Source: Triatoma infestans
Taxonomy: Eukaryota > Arthropoda > Insecta > Hemiptera > Reduviidae
Length of the DNA: 64,000 bases
Direction: 5' to 3'
NCBI GenBank assembly: GCA_011037195.1
Contig: JAAEAF010003142.1
Coordinates: 81,806 to 145,805, forward strand
Shown: one piece after another, positions 21,332 to 31,970 of the stretch
Position numbering within the stretch: the stretch's first letter is position 1
Layout: the number at the start of each line of letters is the position of its first letter
Notes under the pieces: generated by a model
Told to the model about the DNA's origin: nothing
The model's database searches: none
Seen by the model: the letters and a program-made list of their open reading frames with translations, nothing else
Made by a program: the position numbers and the translations under genes

Positions 21332-22290
21332 AATCTGGTGTGAAACACACACACAACTTTCTCTCATTCCAGTTCTCAAAATTATAATTGACAAATTTTA
21401 TAGTTTGTGTACCAAATTTAATCAAATTCGACGAAAACTGAAAAAACTGTTCAGTAAAAGCGCACTTCCGGTTTACTAATTTTCTTAAAATTCGGAATTT
21501 TGGCCATCTATCTATTTATTTCTAATTAATTTTCTTTGGATGATAGAATTGTATAATCAACTATAATAGCACTTTAGAGGAAACCTAACCTCACCCCTCC
21601 CCCAAAAGTGCCCTTAAATGAATTTTCCTAGAGAAATGTTTTAAATAAAAGAGGTAGATCTTTGGATGTGTAGTTGATATACCAAGTTCCGCACTTCCGG
21701 AAGTACCAAGTTCCGAAAAAAAAAACGCACTTCTGGCCATCCGATTTTTTCAAACTTGGAATTTCAACAACGCATTTAATTCTAATTAATATTGTTTAGC
21801 TGTTAGAATTGTATAGTAAACTGAAATAGCACTTTAGAGGACAACCCACCATCACCCCCTCCCCCTGAAAGTGCCCTTAAATGCATGTTGCGGGAGAAAT
21901 GTTTCAAATAAAAATTGTAGCTCTTTGTAAGTGTAGTTGATATACCAAGTTTAAAGAAAATCATTGGAACCATTTTTGAGAAAATTGCAAAAAAAAAGTG
22001 AAAACAACCATTTAGTAAAGTGGTACTCCCTCCCGGTTGAGGAATTTTGACAGATAACCTACTGTCAAATCCCACATGGTGATACCTAAACGGAATATTA
22101 AGTTTCAACTTTCTACAGTTTTTCGTTTTTGAGCTATGCTGTTCACACAGACACACACACACACACACCATTTTCTAAAAACCACTTTTTTGGACTCTGG
22201 GGACCTCAAAACTGATATTTCCGGTGAAAACTTGATATCGAAAATTTGACACGATTACAATACTTCCTCTTACTAGGCGTAAGAGAATGT
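21332..22290 (-). repeat. Helentron-like repeat, near full length (about 960 bp)
   Basis: Left end ATCTGGTGTGAAACAC with the hairpin complement. Internal monomers follow, with CGCACTTCCGG at about 21465 and 21689. The right end is CTTCCTCTTACTAGGCGTAA GAGAATGT, i.e. the subterminal inverted repeat. The open frame at 21803-22171 is a translation of it. Confidence 0.85.
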
Positions 22291-22296
22291 AAAAAT

Positions 22297-22530
22297 CCAT
22301 TCCGTAAAATGTAACTTCCTGTTGACCTCTTTTGATCAAAACTTTATTGTCGAGTTCCCATAATAGCACTTAAAGTAAATATGTTTCAACGTTTTGCAAA
22401 TTTTCTTTTGAGTTAGCTAATCTCACACGCACACAACAATTTATAAAAACCACTTTTTTGGGCTCAGAAGACGACCTCAATACGCATATTTCCGGTGAAA
22501 ACTCGATATGGAAAATTTGACACTTTAGAA
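22297..22530 (-). repeat. Helentron-like repeat 5' fragment
   Basis: Carries the CACACGCACACAAC microsatellite block, AAAAACCACTTTTTTGGGCTC and TTTCCGGTGAAAACTCGATA, i.e. the 5' third of the family. Abuts a SINE at 22541. Confidence 0.7.
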
Positions 22531-22540
22531 TTAGATTGGT

Positions 22541-22735
22541 ATATGGGATTATTGCATAGCGACCTGAAAGATCTATTGCAGACCCTGGAACTTCCTTAGT
22601 GTACTGCTGGCCTCCGAGCAGTGTTGTCTCGGGCAGTGAACTGTTAGGGGCTCTTAGGAAAAGAAAATATTCTTGATTCGAACCCTGGACCTCCACGTTG
22701 CTATCCCTGACCTAATCTATTCCTTCTCCCCTCGC
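22541..22735 (-). mobile_element. SINE, family S1 (older copy)
   Basis: Minus-strand copy. Contains the box-B region (ATTCGAACCCTGGACC on +), the body with GGCCTCCGAGCAGTGTTGTC, and the tail text GATTATTGCATAGCGACCTG shared with 30560-30793. The box A region has decayed. Confidence 0.65.
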
Positions 22736-22859
22736 TTATGCCAATTAACTATGGTCGGGGGACCTAGTTTGTGTACTGAGTTTGTTCTTGTTTTTGTTCG
22801 TAAAGAATAGGGTTATTTGTTTAAGGTGTGTATAGTATATTTCTAAGGAAGTCATATAA

Positions 22860-23175
22860 GCCAAGAGAGCAGAAAAAAAAGAAAAAAATACCATGCACTC
22901 TCTCGGACTGGTGTGGGAGAAACTATATAAATACAGCGACGGTTCACAGAGAATATATTGTTCAAATTGGCTCAGAAGATAGTCCACCAGTCACAACGTG
23001 TCATTACCCCTTCCAATCTAAATCTACCATCTTTACAGTAAAGTCCAAGCAGTCAGTGAAAGTCATAATTATATTACAGTGTTAACCAGATCTTGTTAAC
23101 TCATCAAACCAAACCAATTCTCTCCATCCAAATCATCCACCATTACAACTCTAAGTAACTGCATGCAACAGTTAC
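22860..23175 (+). repeat. LTR-like repeat with TATA box
   Basis: Shares CACTCTCTCGGACTGGTGTG, a TATATAAATACAGCGACGG TATA-like region, CGTGTCATTACCCC, and GTAAAGTCCAAGCAGTCAGT with the unit amplified at 35140-37116 and with 62637-63312 and 51095-51410. Promoter-like layout suggests a solo LTR or a miniature retroelement. No coding content. Confidence 0.55.
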
Positions 23176-23499
23176 CCCTTGCGGGCTAAAAATTTGTCAC
23201 TTACGCAATTCTTCCTCTTACAGCTGAATATAACTGTATTCAGTAAAGTTGGTTAAACCTATTTAATTTTTCCTTAAACTTGAAATAGTAATCTCTTAAG
23301 TTGGGGAATAAAAGCCACATAGGCACCTAGTTTTAATAATAATAATAATAATCCTATAAGTGAATACATGTTTAGAATAATTTATTGTACATTGAGAAGA
23401 TTTGAAATTTTGACATTGCAGCATCCCCTTCTACTGAAATTTTAAATTGTATATAAAAATGTTTTATAAAAAAATGGCCAGCCCCATATGGGAGTAGTT

Positions 23500-24332
23500 A
23501 ATTTGCAAGGATTAAAGAAAAAGCCATTTAACGAAAAATATTGAGTAAAATCGTATTTCTGGGTAAAAAAAAACTTTCGTGTCCAATCAAGTTTGAGCTT
23601 CTTGCGATTTTCCGTTTGTGAGATATTTTGGTTTATATATAAGTGGTTTCACACACACAGACCAGTTGAGAAATCACAGACCAGTTTCTAAAACAGCTCC
23701 AATAATTTTTTATTAAAATTCTTATACTGCACACCTAGAATGCTTTCCACTGTAATTTATACATTTTTCCGGGGAAACTATTTTTGGGGGAGTGGAAGGG
23801 GGCAATCAATAACATTAAGCTTTCCTCTAAAGAAGGAGTGTCAAAACTTACGGTCAGCAGCGCTCACAACGTGTTATTTTGTAATGCTTACAAATAAAAT
23901 GAGAAATAATAAGAGAAAATAATAATTGGCTACACTTATCTAACAATAATAACACTTACGTTTATCAAGTGACCATAGAGTGCCTACTGTTCACTTTTGT
24001 TATATTGTAGTGTTTTGAAACTTATATTTCAAACAGTTATAGATAATTTTTTTTTTTTTTTTTTTTTTTTAGAGGTTTCTGGCGGAATTTGCGGCGTTAA
24101 ATTCAAATTTTAATTGAATTCCTACAATGTTAATCACGCTGTCTTTTTAGACTACAATGAAGTAAGGCTTCCCGAACTTAAGGGGTCGGACACCATGTAC
24201 CCCCTCCCTTTTATATTTATTTTAGAACTCTGAAAAAAATGTCCAAGTTTAATTAAAATTTATAAATTTTGTAATTACAATAACTCTGCATTAAGAGAAA
24301 GTCGTGTGTGTATTACACGATCAGATTTTTCA
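23500..24332. repeat. Mixed old fragments of the Helentron-like family
   Basis: 23500-23690 holds minus-oriented text (GTTTGAGCTTCTTGCGATTT, CACACACACAG). 23690-24332 is plus-oriented and ends with AAGAGAAAGTCGTGTGTG followed by a decayed hairpin and CAGATTTTT. Boundaries are approximate. Confidence 0.45.
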
Positions 24333-24892
24333 TTTCATTTTCCATTATTACTTCATTAAGTAACATCAAAAGTAATAAATAACCGTTCGCGATTGTTACC
24401 TGCAAATTGTACGTGATTAGTTTTTTTATTTTCTCGAATTGCTGTTAGAAGTACTGTAATCGTGTCAAATTTTCTAAATCGAGTTTTCATCGGATATATC
24501 CGTTTTGAGGTCCCCTGAGACCAAAGAAGTGGTTTTTAGCAATTTGTCTTTTCTGTCTGTCTGTGTGTGGGGGCAGCATATCTCCAAAACGAAAAAAATC
24601 GCAGAATATTCAAACTTTATATTTCATTAAACTGCCACCAGGGGAACTAAAAATAAGCTTTCGTAAAAATTGTTCAACCGGAAGTGCTATTTTTTTTTTT
24701 TTCAATTTTTTGTGAGTTTCTACAAAACGGCCTCAACAATTTTCTTTAAACTTTATATATCAACTACACATACAAAAGAGCTACAACTTTAATTTGAAAC
24801 TTTTATCCGGGAAAATTCATTTAAGGGCATTTTTGGGGGAGGGCTTGATGGGAGATTTTGTTCTAATGTGCTATTTCAATTCATAATAGAGA

Positions 24893-25383
24893 TAGCTGTA
24901 AAGCATTGTTTAAAGAGCATTCTCTTCTAACGTTGCCATCTTTGTTTATTATCACTAATTTATTGGCTATAAAAGATAATACTAATAATGTGTTCAGAAA
25001 TGATTTCTATCAATATGGCATAAGAAGTAAAAAAACTTACACATTCCACCTAAAAGACTGAAAAAATCTGATTTGTCTCCAACTATAATGTCTCGGGAAG
25101 TATATAATAACTTGCCCCAAGAAATTAAAGAAATTGAAGAAAAACAGTTCACAAAAGTAGTAAAAAGATTTCTGATAGAGAAAACTTTCTACAGTATTTC
25201 TGAATATTTAGAATACAAGTGGAAGGTTACAGAATTTTGTACAGACTAAGTATCCCTGGTTACATGTACGTTACATTAATTATAAAGAACAAAGTTTATT
25301 TAAGGTAAACTCAGTTTCTTTGTACATCACAGCTTGAATTTGTTGACGTGCTTATTGTATTTTTCTAATACGTTAAGGCTTAA

Positions 25384-25414
<31 letters not shown>

Positions 25415-25424
25415 AACATTACAT
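24893..25424 (+). mobile_element. 5'-truncated non-LTR retrotransposon 3' end with (AAAT)n tail
   Basis: The last coding frame, stop at 25247-25249, reads SREVYNNLPQEIKEIEEKQF, then KVVKRFLIEKTFYSISEYL, the usual C-terminus of Jockey/CR1-type reverse transcriptases. Upstream residues (RNDFYQYGIRSKKTYTFHL) are in another frame, so it is decayed. A 130-bp 3' UTR leads to (AATA)n at 25380-25414. Inserted in the Helentron-like copy; target duplication not convincing. Confidence 0.75.
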
Positions 25425-25676
25425 AATTCTATCATCTTAATAATATTAATTAGAATTAAATAATGTTGTTGAAATTCCGAGTTTAATGAAAATCGGATAA
25501 TGGAAGTACGTTTTTACTAGTAAGTATTTTTTAATTTTCTGCTATTTTCTCTAAAAACCGCTCACGACTTTCTTTAAACAAAATATGTGAACTGCACATA
25601 TAAAAAGCTTTAAATTTTATTTGTGACATTTCTCCGGGTAAACTTTTTTAGGGGGGAGGGGGAGGGTTATATTTAT

Positions 25677-25923
25677 CCTCACGCGTTCGTCTAGTGGCTA
25701 GCGCACTCGTCTTTCTTGCGGGATTCAGGGTTCGATTCCCGTCAGGGCAAAGTCGGTGTTCACCCAGCATCGAGATGAAAAGTGGGAAGCTACAGTTAGT
25801 AGCGCCCTAGGTAGCGAAGGCCGGAACTAAACGGTGAGGGAACTGCGGCGTGCTTACCACCACACGCCCCTTTATTGAAATCGCCGTCTGGCAAGCTTTG
25901 ACCCTTCATGGGCTGTTGCGTCA
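25677..25923 (+). mobile_element. tRNA-derived SINE, family S2
   Basis: Begins CCTCACGCGTTCGTCTAGTG: box A TCGTCTAGTGG, box B GGTTCGATTCC at 25730-25740. The body has AGTTAGTAGCGCCCTAGGTA and ends CCCTTCATGGGCTGTTGCGT. Second copy of the element at 12581-12839. Polymerase III promoter boxes look intact. Confidence 0.85.
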
Positions 25924-26649
25924 TAGGGGTAGGGAGGGTTATGTTTTTCTCTAAAGTGCTAATAGTTGATTATACAATATTACCATCTAAGCAAAATTAA
26001 TTAGATATAAATAGATTGCCAAAAATTACGAGTTTCAAGAAAGTTAGTAAATCGGAAGTACGTTTTTACTGAACAGTTTTTTTTTCAGCTTTTGCTATTT
26101 TTTTCATAAAAAAACCGATGAATTTCAGTTAATTTTTTTTGTATACTAACTATAAAATTTGTCAATTACAATTTTGTAAGTAAGAGTAAGTTGTGTGAGT
26201 GTTTCACACCAGATTTTGTATTTTATTATTAAAGCAAATATCTCATTTTTTAAAGTGGTATATACATATTTATTTAAAAAAATATACATATTTAATTAAA
26301 CAAATAAAATGGCTAAAGACCAAAGCAGTCGATGCCATTAACCATTAAAAAAAGTAAATAAATAAATTTAAATTGAAATAGGTGTATATATTTATAAATA
26401 ACTTCTATTGATAGGAATTTGGTTTTTTTACTGACAAAAAAGATAACCTTGTAAGTTGTTTTTGTTTTTTTTTTTTATATTTGAATGAATTAGGTTATTA
26501 TTACATTTTCATATTTTATTTATTTTTCAAGTTATTTATCTTAATGTAGATAAAATGAAATATAATTTGATTGATTCGTTTTTTATTGATTATTGAGTGG
26601 TATTGTAAAAATGTATAGATATGTAGGTATATAGAGTATTTTGATATTA

Positions 26650-26763
26650 TTAGTCTTTTTGAGTGAACTTCCAAAGTGTTAGGGGACCAGATGCTAATTT
26701 GTCTGACCTTTGGCATTTGCTTTTATCGCAGCCAGATTGAGTAAATATCACATTAATTTTATT
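26650..26763 (-). CDS. Candidate terminal exon of an unrecognised gene
   Basis: On the minus strand a long T tract and ATAACAG acceptor precede a phase-0 frame of 37 codons: NKINVIFTQSGCDKSKCQRS, then DKLASGPLTLWKFTQKD, stop TAA at 26650-26652. AATAAA occurs about 130 nt further on (complement of 26515-26520). Residue usage is protein-like. No family recognised, no partner exon identified, and a chance frame of this length is possible. Confidence 0.4.
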   Translation of the reverse strand, partial: NKINVIFTQSGCDKSKCQRSDKLASGPLTLWKFTQKD

Positions 26764-26965
26764 CTGTTATTGTTAAAAAAAAAAAAAAAAAAAAAAATCT
26801 GGTGCAAACACATTCTCATACTGCAATTTACATAGTTATTATAACTGGCAATTTTTCTCCAAAGTATATAATTTTTACGTAATGTTAAGTTGTCTTCTAT
26901 GTTATATCAGAGAGAGAATCTAAAATTAGTAAAACGACATTTTAATTAAAGGAAAGCATAACCTG

Positions 26966-27325
26966 TAGGCTGGTTGTTTCTGTATGTGTGCATATAGCCT
27001 GTATGACAAAAGTGCTATATACAAACTCTCTTGCCCTGAATGCAATTGCACGTACATAGGCCACACCGGACGACGCCTTAAAGACAGGTTTAAAGAACAC
27101 CTACGCTCATACAAACACAACAAAACCGATTCCACTTATGCTACCACCTTATAATGAACAACCACGAACCACTAAGTATAGAAGAAACAATGGCACAAAA
27201 GGAAGATGAATGGACATTCTAGAAAAAATAGAAATATACAAACACAAGACTATACACAAAAACATAATGAATGAACCAAATAAATTACAAACTCAGACAC
27301 TCTTTAAGGTCATTCCTCACCCATA
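26966..27325 (+). pseudogene. Penelope-like element GIY-YIG endonuclease domain, decayed
   Basis: The frame reads YSLYDKSAIYKLSCPECNCT then YIGHTGRRLKDRFKEHLRSY: the GIY-YIG module with the CPxC finger typical of Penelope-like retroelements. A frameshift near 27150 leads to MNNHEPLSIEETM and KEDEWTF, and another near 27220 to ILEKIEIYKHKTIHKN, ending LFKVIPHP and TAA at 27323-27325. Order and spacing match the C-terminus of Penelope proteins, where this nuclease nicks the target for reverse transcription. No reverse-transcriptase domain is seen upstream, so the copy is 5'-truncated. The hammerhead-bearing repeats at 27690-28650 lie just downstream. Confidence 0.8.
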
Positions 27326-27955
27326 ACAACTATATTACAAACACACACATATATATATATATAGCATACACACATTAACCTGTGGTACCAAATTTTCTTC
27401 TTTCCCCGATTAAAATACAGATTATTTGCATGATATATTTTTAAAATCTCCTACTGTGGCCTATTAAAATACCTTAACAAATGCCACCACATTTCTCTCA
27501 ACATATTCTAAATGTAATTTAAACATAAATTAATATCATTTAAAAATAAGCATGATAAATAAAAACGAATACATTTGATTTCCTCTATTATTTTTTTTTT
27601 TTAATATCATCTCCAATTTGCAGTTTGCTGCCAACCTTCTTACATATCAATTTACTTACATATTTTCTTGTATTAACCTTGCTTGGATTTCACATTTATT
27701 TATTACTTGTACAAGGCGTTTTGATTGTGCATAAACTTTGCATTGCCTTTCTTCAAACTTTATCCCCCCCCCCCCAAATAAAAATGACTTGATAAAACAC
27801 CGAGCTTACTTAACAACACTATTAAAATTTAGTTATAAAGTATTGTGCAAACACATGCTGTTTATCATACACTATTCTGGGAATTGCAAAAGTACCATAC
27901 CTCCATGATGTCTGATATTTTATCCGTCTTAGCATGCGTATTCCTTTTTATTTCT

Positions 27956-27985
27956 GACCGATTTCGGATTTTCATCCAACGTCAA
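27956..27985 (-). ncRNA. Decayed hammerhead-like motif
   Basis: Minus strand: core TTGACGT (for CTGATGA), helix II GGAT-GAAA-ATCC, GAAATC and GGTC. The same core change as at 10949, so those two arms share a recent source. Not expected to cleave. Confidence 0.45.
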
Positions 27986-28535
27986 AGCTAATTCACCAAG
28001 TTCTTGTAAAGGCTGCACTTCAACGCAATGTTTCAGTAACGCTCACACGTTGGTTGTATATATGTGCGGGAGGTTCTAAGGTTATGTTAGTGAAGTGTGT
28101 GTTAACTGACAAAATGGAATTATTTATTATAAATTATGATTAGACATTAGAAAATAAGTGTATAATAAATAGCATGTTTTGAAGAATACTTTATAATTAA
28201 ATTTTAATAGTGTTGTTTTAAGTATGCTCAATGTTTTATCAAGTCATTTTTATTAGGTGGGGGGGGGAGGAATAAGAAATTTCAGGATATACTGAACTGA
28301 TAAAGTTTGAAGAAAGGCAATGCAAAGTTTATAGACAGTCAGAAGCTTGTACAAATTATAAATAAATGTGAAATCCCGTATAATCATAATTTGTAATAAT
28401 TCCACCTTGTCATTAAACACACACACATAGTAACATATCCTTATTACCTCCCCACATATATACAACCAACAAGTGTGAGTGTAACAGAAACATTAAGTTG
28501 AAGTGAACTCTTTACACAAACTTGGTTAATTTGCT

Positions 28536-28565
28536 CTGACGATGCATGAAAATCCGAAACCGGTG
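28536..28565 (+). ncRNA. Hammerhead-like motif, core kept but cleavage site changed
   Basis: CTGACGA fits the CUGANGA core. Helix II has one mismatch (GCAT against ATCC), GAAACC follows, and the triplet is GGTG, whose last base (G) is not allowed at the hammerhead cleavage position. Confidence 0.45.
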
Positions 28566-28650
28566 AGGAACAATATAAATATGCATGCCGGATAAAATAC
28601 TAGATGTTATCCAGCAATGCGGACCCACCCATATATCCAGCCAGCTAAAG

Positions 28651-29654
28651 TCATTACGTTTAGATTCTCCAATTGGTGTTCCCACCAGATTTTTGTTTTA
28701 TTTTCAATTAATTTTTTTTGTCGTTTATACTAAACCCAGATGAGTAACACATCATGGTGTATAATAATATTCTGGACTAGAGCAACTTTGAGGAGAAAGC
28801 CACCTCCTGGAAATACTAGGATTAATACTTCGGAGGTATTGGGTTATCGGGCGATTCATTTGTATACAGGATTATGTAGAATATTCGTGGACACGTGAGA
28901 TTTTGAATAAGATGGTTAATAAAACAAATAGGAAGAGATTAGTTTAAGATAATATGATATTAAGAGTTTGCTGTTTCAGTTATTACTAAAAGGATGGCGT
29001 TAGAAATGTGCAATGATGATGCATTTTTGAAACTGACTGAAAATGTTTAAATGATCGTATTTTCTGTAGTTTTGACTAACGGTTACATCCTATAGATAAA
29101 GTCACCCAGTGAAAAGTCTATTTGGAATAATTAATTCTATCACAATATTTAATCCTAGAAGTAGTAAATAAAACCCTCTGTCATATCATTAATAACAAAC
29201 ATAATCCATTAAGTACATTATGCTTTATAATTACTATTATAGTAAAAAATGTGTAATCATTATGTTGACATGATGCAATTTGTTGAGGGGTATGGGGGAA
29301 TTCCCGGAGGAATTAAGTTGAAGATTTATCTTTTTATCTTTTTTTGATAATAATTGCAAAAAACCTTCCATTTTGCGCATTAGATCAAATTTAGTATCAG
29401 TCCCCAGTATGTGTGTATAGATTAGAATGGCTGCATTTTGCCAGCTCGTAGATAACCTTTATTGAATATTATCAATGTAATCTACCTTTCAACAACGATT
29501 ATTCAACTTAGTTGATTATAATTTTTTATAATCAACTATGTTGATAGGAGTGTCTAACCTATATTAAAATCGCAACGTAAATAATGATGACGATGTTAAA
29601 ATATTGTAGTTAAGGCTATTTGATTCTATGACTTTTTTTCTTGCCTCCTTTTAG
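28651..29654. other. No gene seen
   Basis: A+T-rich; a somewhat GC-richer patch at 28735-28900 shows no frame or repeat that I recognise. Confidence 0.35.
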
Positions 29655-29732
29655 ACGAGCTTAAGAAAGAATTGGAGGATTCTATCGGTTCCGGTCTCAG
29701 AAGTGATCGAAAAGGATAATTTGCAGGATTGA
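29655..29732 (+). CDS. Candidate terminal exon of an unrecognised gene
   Basis: A strong acceptor (TTTTTTTCTTGCCTCCTTTTAG region, 29633-29654) precedes a phase-0 frame of 25 codons, TSLRKNWRILSVPVSEVIEK then DNLQD, stop TGA at 29730-29732. GC about 44 percent against about 28 percent nearby. Its entry phase matches the exit phase of the candidate at 21039-21136. Unrecognised; short enough to be chance. Confidence 0.35.
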   Translation, partial: TSLRKNWRILSVPVSEVIEKDNLQD

Positions 29733-29967
29733 TTTCTCCAAGATATTGGCTTCGTTTTATGGTCTTCGAACAGTTTTATTAAGCAAGACAATATGTTGAT
29801 TTAACCGTATCAATTATTTTACTCCAAATGCAATGCAAATCAGATGTTTTGATGAAGTTGTAGGAAGTTCAATGTGATATTTTGGTATATCAGTGGCATA
29901 TTGTGTGGTATATTTTGGTTACATAAAAATCGGTTTACAGAACTTTCTTTTTTATCATTTTTTTGAT

Positions 29968-31060
29968 TTTGATCGTATCAAATTTTCCATGTTGGAGTTT
30001 TTACCGAAACTACACGATTTGAGGTCCCCTGAGTCTGAAAAAAATTGATTTTTAGAACATGCTCTCTCTCTCTCTTTCTCGATGTGTGTTTATATCTACT
30101 ATAGAATATGTATCAGAGCTGCATAGCTCAAAATTGAACTTCGAACGAAGTTTATCACTATGGATCTGACAGGAAGTTATCCATAATTAATCCACTTTAC
30201 TAAATGGATTTTTCAGTTTGTTGCAGTTTTTTCCTCCAAAAGGCTCCAACAATTTTTATATAAATTTCATATGCTTATTTACATATTTCTAGATCTATCG
30301 CTTTTATTTGAAATATTCTTTTCAGAGAAACTTCCTTTTTATAAAGTTTTGGGTTGCCCGCAATTTTTGGGTATCTGTTGCATGCAGTTACTTGGAGAGA
30401 AGCGACCTCCCGGGCTACCACAGCTCAGAACTCCATGCACTTCGGCAAAACAGTACACAATACCTTAAACTGCATACACTCAACACTTAACAGTCAAGGA
30501 CAAACACAGTACACAAACTAGGGTCTCCGTCCCTAGTTATTTGGCGAAAGCCAAGGTAGAAGGAAGGGATTAGCTCAGTGGTAGCGCGCTGGACTAGCAA
30601 CGCGGAGGTCCCGGGTTCGAATCCAGCATGCTGCCCTTAGATTTTCTCTTCCTAGAAGCCTCTCTAACTCACTGTCCGGAGAAGGGCAGTGTTGTCTGTA
30701 GCTAGAGAACACTGCATGGAAGAGGCCGGCTCCGGGGGAGCACAATAGATTATTCAGGTCGCAGAGCAATAATCCCCTACAACAATCTACAATAGGGTTT
30801 TGGATGGAAGAATAGCATTACTCTAAAATTGTCCTTTCAGGATTATCCAACGGTATAATGTTAATGAGAATTAATTATGTTGCTAAAGTGGCAAGTTTGA
30901 AGTAAATCGATTGACCGAGAGTAAATTTCCTGATTTTTTTTTTTCTTCTTCGATTTGCATGACAAAGATACCAGTTTAGTATACTAATCAATCATACAAA
31001 GGCCTATCATTTTTTGTTTGTAACTATTTGCGAGAAAGGAAAGGGTGATGATTAGTATAT
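29968..31060 (+). repeat. Helentron-like repeat interrupted by an S1 SINE
   Basis: 5' block TTTGATCGTATCAAATTTTC, GAGGTCCCCTGAGTCTG, a CT microsatellite at 30062-30080, and GGATCTGACAGGAAGTTATC. The family text breaks off near 30348 and resumes after about 30800 with ATTACTCTAAAATTG and GAGAATTAATTATGTTG. The 3' end is not clear. Confidence 0.65.
30560..30793 (+). mobile_element. tRNA-derived SINE, family S1
   Basis: Head GGATTAGCTCAGTGGTAGCG (box A) and GGTTCGAATCC (box B, 30615-30625); body with AGATTTTCTCTTCCTAGAAG and GGAGAAGGGCAGTGTTGTCT. The tail GATTATTCAGGTCGCAGAGC is shared with 22541-22735. The sequence 30350-30559 just upstream is unrelated to the surrounding Helentron-like repeat and may be part of the same insertion. 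Not a functional tRNA. Confidence 0.8.
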
Positions 31061-31970
31061 TGCCATTTATAGAGGCAATTTTTAGACCGCATCCACTACT
31101 CTTATAATATTAACGGCAATTAAATACGTTGTAGAAAACTGATAAATACAGTATAAGAAAATCATGTGGTTATTCATTTTTATTTTTTTTTATTTAGGAA
31201 CGGGTCAACGAGGACCGACCCGATTTGGGCAGGAGAAAGAAGTCAGTAAACAGCATATTTCACTAATCAGTAAGGGATTAATGGTTCCTTAAGGTGTTGA
31301 TAAGCGTATCAATGTCTCTATAATGTTATAATAGAATTAAATGTGATGAGAAAATTCCCACGAATATTGTGTCAACTGGAAGTTGAGAATAAGAAAGAAT
31401 GTGTGTGTGTGTGTGTGTGGAACAATTCACATTAAATTTTTACGAAATTTGAACCAATAATCATTAGTAATTGGATTAACGTGATGAGGACATTTTCACA
31501 CACTATAAATAAAATCATGTTAATAAAACAACAGCTTAACTTTCCATAAATCCTATTTATCTAAGTAAACTGGACATGTCGTGCTATAAAATTATGTTTA
31601 TTTCTGTAGGCAGAAAATCTTTTTTTAATTTGGCACGCTTTGTGCTGCGCCATTAGTAGAGCGTATAAATATTTAAATTTAGATTCTTCAAAACTGGGTT
31701 AACATTAGCGTAAACAAGTAACAGACATAAATGTCATCTGGAGATTTTTTTCGTTGCGATCATGACAAATTTTCGAAAATTGAGTTTTTTACCGGAAATA
31801 CATATTTTTGACGTCTTCTAGGAAAGAAAAAAAAAATGTTTTTAGCGAAAAACGAAAGCTCAATCTTCGTATTCCATTAACGAAGTTTAACAACTACCGC
31901 TGCACTTGACATGGAAGATTTAGGTCAAAATACATCAACCAGATTTGTGCAACTTTACTAATAAATAGTT

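Larger units (their letters stand above)
24436..26220 (+). repeat. Helentron-like repeat containing a LINE end and an S2 SINE
   Basis: 5' block GTACTGTAATCGTGTCAAAT, then GAGGTCCCCTGAGACC, GTGTGTGG, and AACCGGAAGTGC at 24677. It is interrupted at 24893-25424 and at 25677-25923, then resumes with AAATTCCGAGTTT-type monomers and ends GTTGTGTGAGTGTTTCACAC at 26192-26213. The nested insertions make it nearly 1.8 kb and give a relative age order. Confidence 0.75.
27690..28650. mobile_element. Inverted terminal-repeat block, Penelope-like family 2
   Basis: Order: centre piece (27690-27870, CTTTGCATTGCCTTTCTTCA), minus-oriented arm (27885-28100), centre in inverse orientation (28100-28400), plus-oriented arm (28410-28650). 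All parts occur at 10300-11490. Lies 365 bp after the GIY-YIG remnant, in the position of a Penelope 3' pLTR. The (AT)n near 27345 and C/G runs at 27766 and 28258 are inside or beside it. Confidence 0.65.

Noticed and set aside
21803..22171. Recurring open frames with CVCVCEQHSSKTKNRRKLK-like peptides (also 32000-32191, 43492-43680, 46599-46856, 57297-57719)
   Set aside because: They translate the same non-coding repeat, its microsatellite included; frames break at different places in each copy and nothing suggests protein-level constraint.
30560..30632. tRNA gene
   Set aside because: Box A and B are present but there is no acceptor-stem pairing, and the same head is joined to a dispersed SINE body at several places.
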